From Candidatus Acidiferrales bacterium (GTDB lineage: Bacteria > Acidobacteriota > Terriglobia > Acidiferrales > UBA7541): a stretch of DNA of 64,000 nucleotides. Below are positions 62,458 to 64,000 of the stretch, piece by piece. Numbering within the stretch: position 1 is the stretch's first letter; every line of letters starts with the position of its first letter. Position numbers and translations under genes: made by a program. The notes beneath the pieces were generated by a model that worked only from the letters and a program-made list of their open reading frames with translations, made no database searches and was not told the origin of the DNA. The stretch is taken from positions 1-64,000 of the forward strand of contig JANWJR010000137.1 of NCBI GenBank assembly GCA_025451835.1, given 5' to 3'.

Positions 62458-63381
62458 TCATTCCCGCAAACGCCGGCCGGTCAGCTCGATGAAGACGTCT
62501 TCGAGCGACGGCGAAAACATTTCGAGGCTTTGCAATTCATTCTGCTCCGCCTCAAGTTCCTTGACCAGCGCGACGATGGTCACTGTAGGACGCGCCGAGT
62601 GCAGAACGAACGTTCCGTCGAATTCACGGCAATCCGCCACCCCGTCGAGCCGCGCAAGAGCGCCATCCTTAGGCATGTGCGCAAGCCGGACTTCGATGCG
62701 AGTAGTTCCTGCTGATCGGTGCTTGAGTTCGCGCGGCGAGCCAATCGCAATCACGCGACCGTGGTCTATGATCGCCACGCGATCGCAAAGGCGTTCTGCC
62801 TCCTCGATATAGTGCGTGGTCAGCAGGACGGTTTTCTTGTCGCGCCTCAATTCCTCGACGATGTCGTAAATTTCCCGGCGCACTTGCGGGTCCAGGCCGG
62901 CCGTCGGCTCGTCGAGAAAAACAACTTGCGGATTATTGACGAGCGCCATCGCCAGCGCGAGCCGCTGCTTCTGGCCGCCGGAAAGCTGGCTGTAGAACGC
63001 GTTGCGTTTTTCTTCCAGCTGAAACCGGCGAAGAAGCCCCTCGGTATCGGCGCGATTGCGGTAAAACTTCGCGAACAGCTCGATCGCCTCTCTGACGCGA
63101 ATCTTGTCGGGCAAAGACGTGGATTGGAGTATCGCCCCTATTCGCTCTTTATATTTTTCGCCGCTCTTTTCGGGATCGAGCCCGCAGACGCGAGCCACTC
63201 CCCGGTCGCGGGTGCGCAGGCCTTCCAGGATTTCGATGGTGCTCGTTTTGCCCGCCCCATTCGGTCCCAGCAGGCCAAAGATTTCCCCTTCGTCAACCGC
63301 AAAGCTAACGCCGCGCACGGCTTCAACCGCGCCATAACTCTTATACAGTTCGTCGACTTGGATGATCGAATCGGGCACCAA
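62458..63381 (-). CDS. ABC transporter ATP-binding protein
   Basis: 307 aa; LLGPNGAGKTSTIEILEGL, QLSGGQKQRLALAMALVNNPQVVFLDEPTAGLDPQ. Confidence 0.96.
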   Translation of the reverse strand: MVPDSIIQVDELYKSYGAVEAVRGVSFAVDEGEIFGLLGPNGAGKTSTIEILEGLRTRDRGVARVCGLDPEKSGEKYKERIGAILQSTSLPDKIRVREAIELFAKFYRNRADTEGLLRRFQLEEKRNAFYSQLSGGQKQRLALAMALVNNPQVVFLDEPTAGLDPQVRREIYDIVEELRRDKKTVLLTTHYIEEAERLCDRVAIIDHGRVIAIGSPRELKHRSAGTTRIEVRLAHMPKDGALARLDGVADCREFDGTFVLHSARPTVTIVALVKELEAEQNELQSLEMFSPSLEDVFIELTGRRLRE

Positions 63382-63644
63382 ATAATCCCTGTGCTAAGGT
63401 CAACAGCAGTCGGTTAAAGAGGAACAGTCTATATCACATCCGTATCAGCCGCGAAGCGAAGGGCCCGGGCTGTCCGGCCGATTTCAGTTGACTTTCTGCA
63501 GGGCGGTAATTAGTACTTGTTCTCCGGGCCCAAGCAGCAGCGATGAGGCATAGCGTCGCTCGTGGTACGGCATGCGACGTGGATGCCGGGCTGCGAAATG
63601 GGAAGTAATGTCGTAGTTTGCGATCGTTGCAAGGAGAAACATTC

Positions 63645-64000
63645 GTGGGCTGGTGGCACACGCTTTGGCATTCGGCCGAACGGCTGTCGGAAGTGACATA
63701 CCGCCTGCAAGTCATCGCGGTGATCTGTGCCGTGTGCGCGGGTGGGTTCACACTCGTCGCATTGATTGCCGGACGGCGGAGCAGGACTCTCGAAGCCGCC
63801 GCCACGGAGAACCAGCAACGAAAGTGGGAAGCAGAACGAAAGCGGCTCGAAACGGAGGCTGCCACCGCGGCCCTTTCTGCGGAGAGCGCGACAAAACTGG
63901 CAGTACATGCGAAAACCAACCTCACCGTAACTCAGCAGGAGCTGAATGAATTACGGCAGAACCAGGAACCGAGGGAGCTTAGCCGGCAGCAGCGGTCGCT
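63645..64000 (+). CDS. Membrane-anchored coiled-coil protein (N-terminal part; runs off the window end)
   Basis: AAGGAG SD-like sequence then GTG at 63645; open to the window end. VGWWHTLWHSAERLSEVTYRLQVIAVICAVCAGGFTLVALIAGRRSR plus a Glu/Lys/Gln-rich helix. Confidence 0.6.
   Translation, partial: MGWWHTLWHSAERLSEVTYRLQVIAVICAVCAGGFTLVALIAGRRSRTLEAAATENQQRKWEAERKRLETEAATAALSAESATKLAVHAKTNLTVTQQELNELRQNQEPRELSRQQRS

Overview
This 64 kb window looks like a GC-rich bacterial chromosome segment, most likely Acidobacteriota. Two things point there: the VWFA-related proteins resemble the acidobacterial TIGR03436 type, and there are DUF3857/transglutaminase/TPR proteins next to a rplM-rpsI-rpsB-tsf-pyrH-frr block. 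Content is mostly housekeeping: ileS-lspA-lgt, a pseudouridine synthase, a UvrD-type helicase-nuclease, thiolase and 3-hydroxyacyl-CoA dehydrogenase, recA, a PBP-like transpeptidase and M23 peptidase, korAB, lexA, a hybrid sensor kinase, bactofilin, proS, recX, a PilT-family ATPase, aquaporin, ilvE and an ABC exporter. I saw no rRNA, tRNA, CRISPR array, prophage or intact IS element. I did not find a convincing new multi-gene system. The best leads are: (1) a shared TTCGCCTTA-type element overlapping the putative promoters of recA, lexA and the UvrD-like gene, a candidate lineage-specific SOS/LexA operator; (2) a promoter-hairpins-terminator cassette with no good ORF at about 16966-17156, a candidate small RNA; (3) an AlbA_2-type gene interrupted by one in-frame TAG; (4) a shared C-terminal domain in two DUF3857-TPR paralogues. 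All calls come from reading the sequence; no database search was run.
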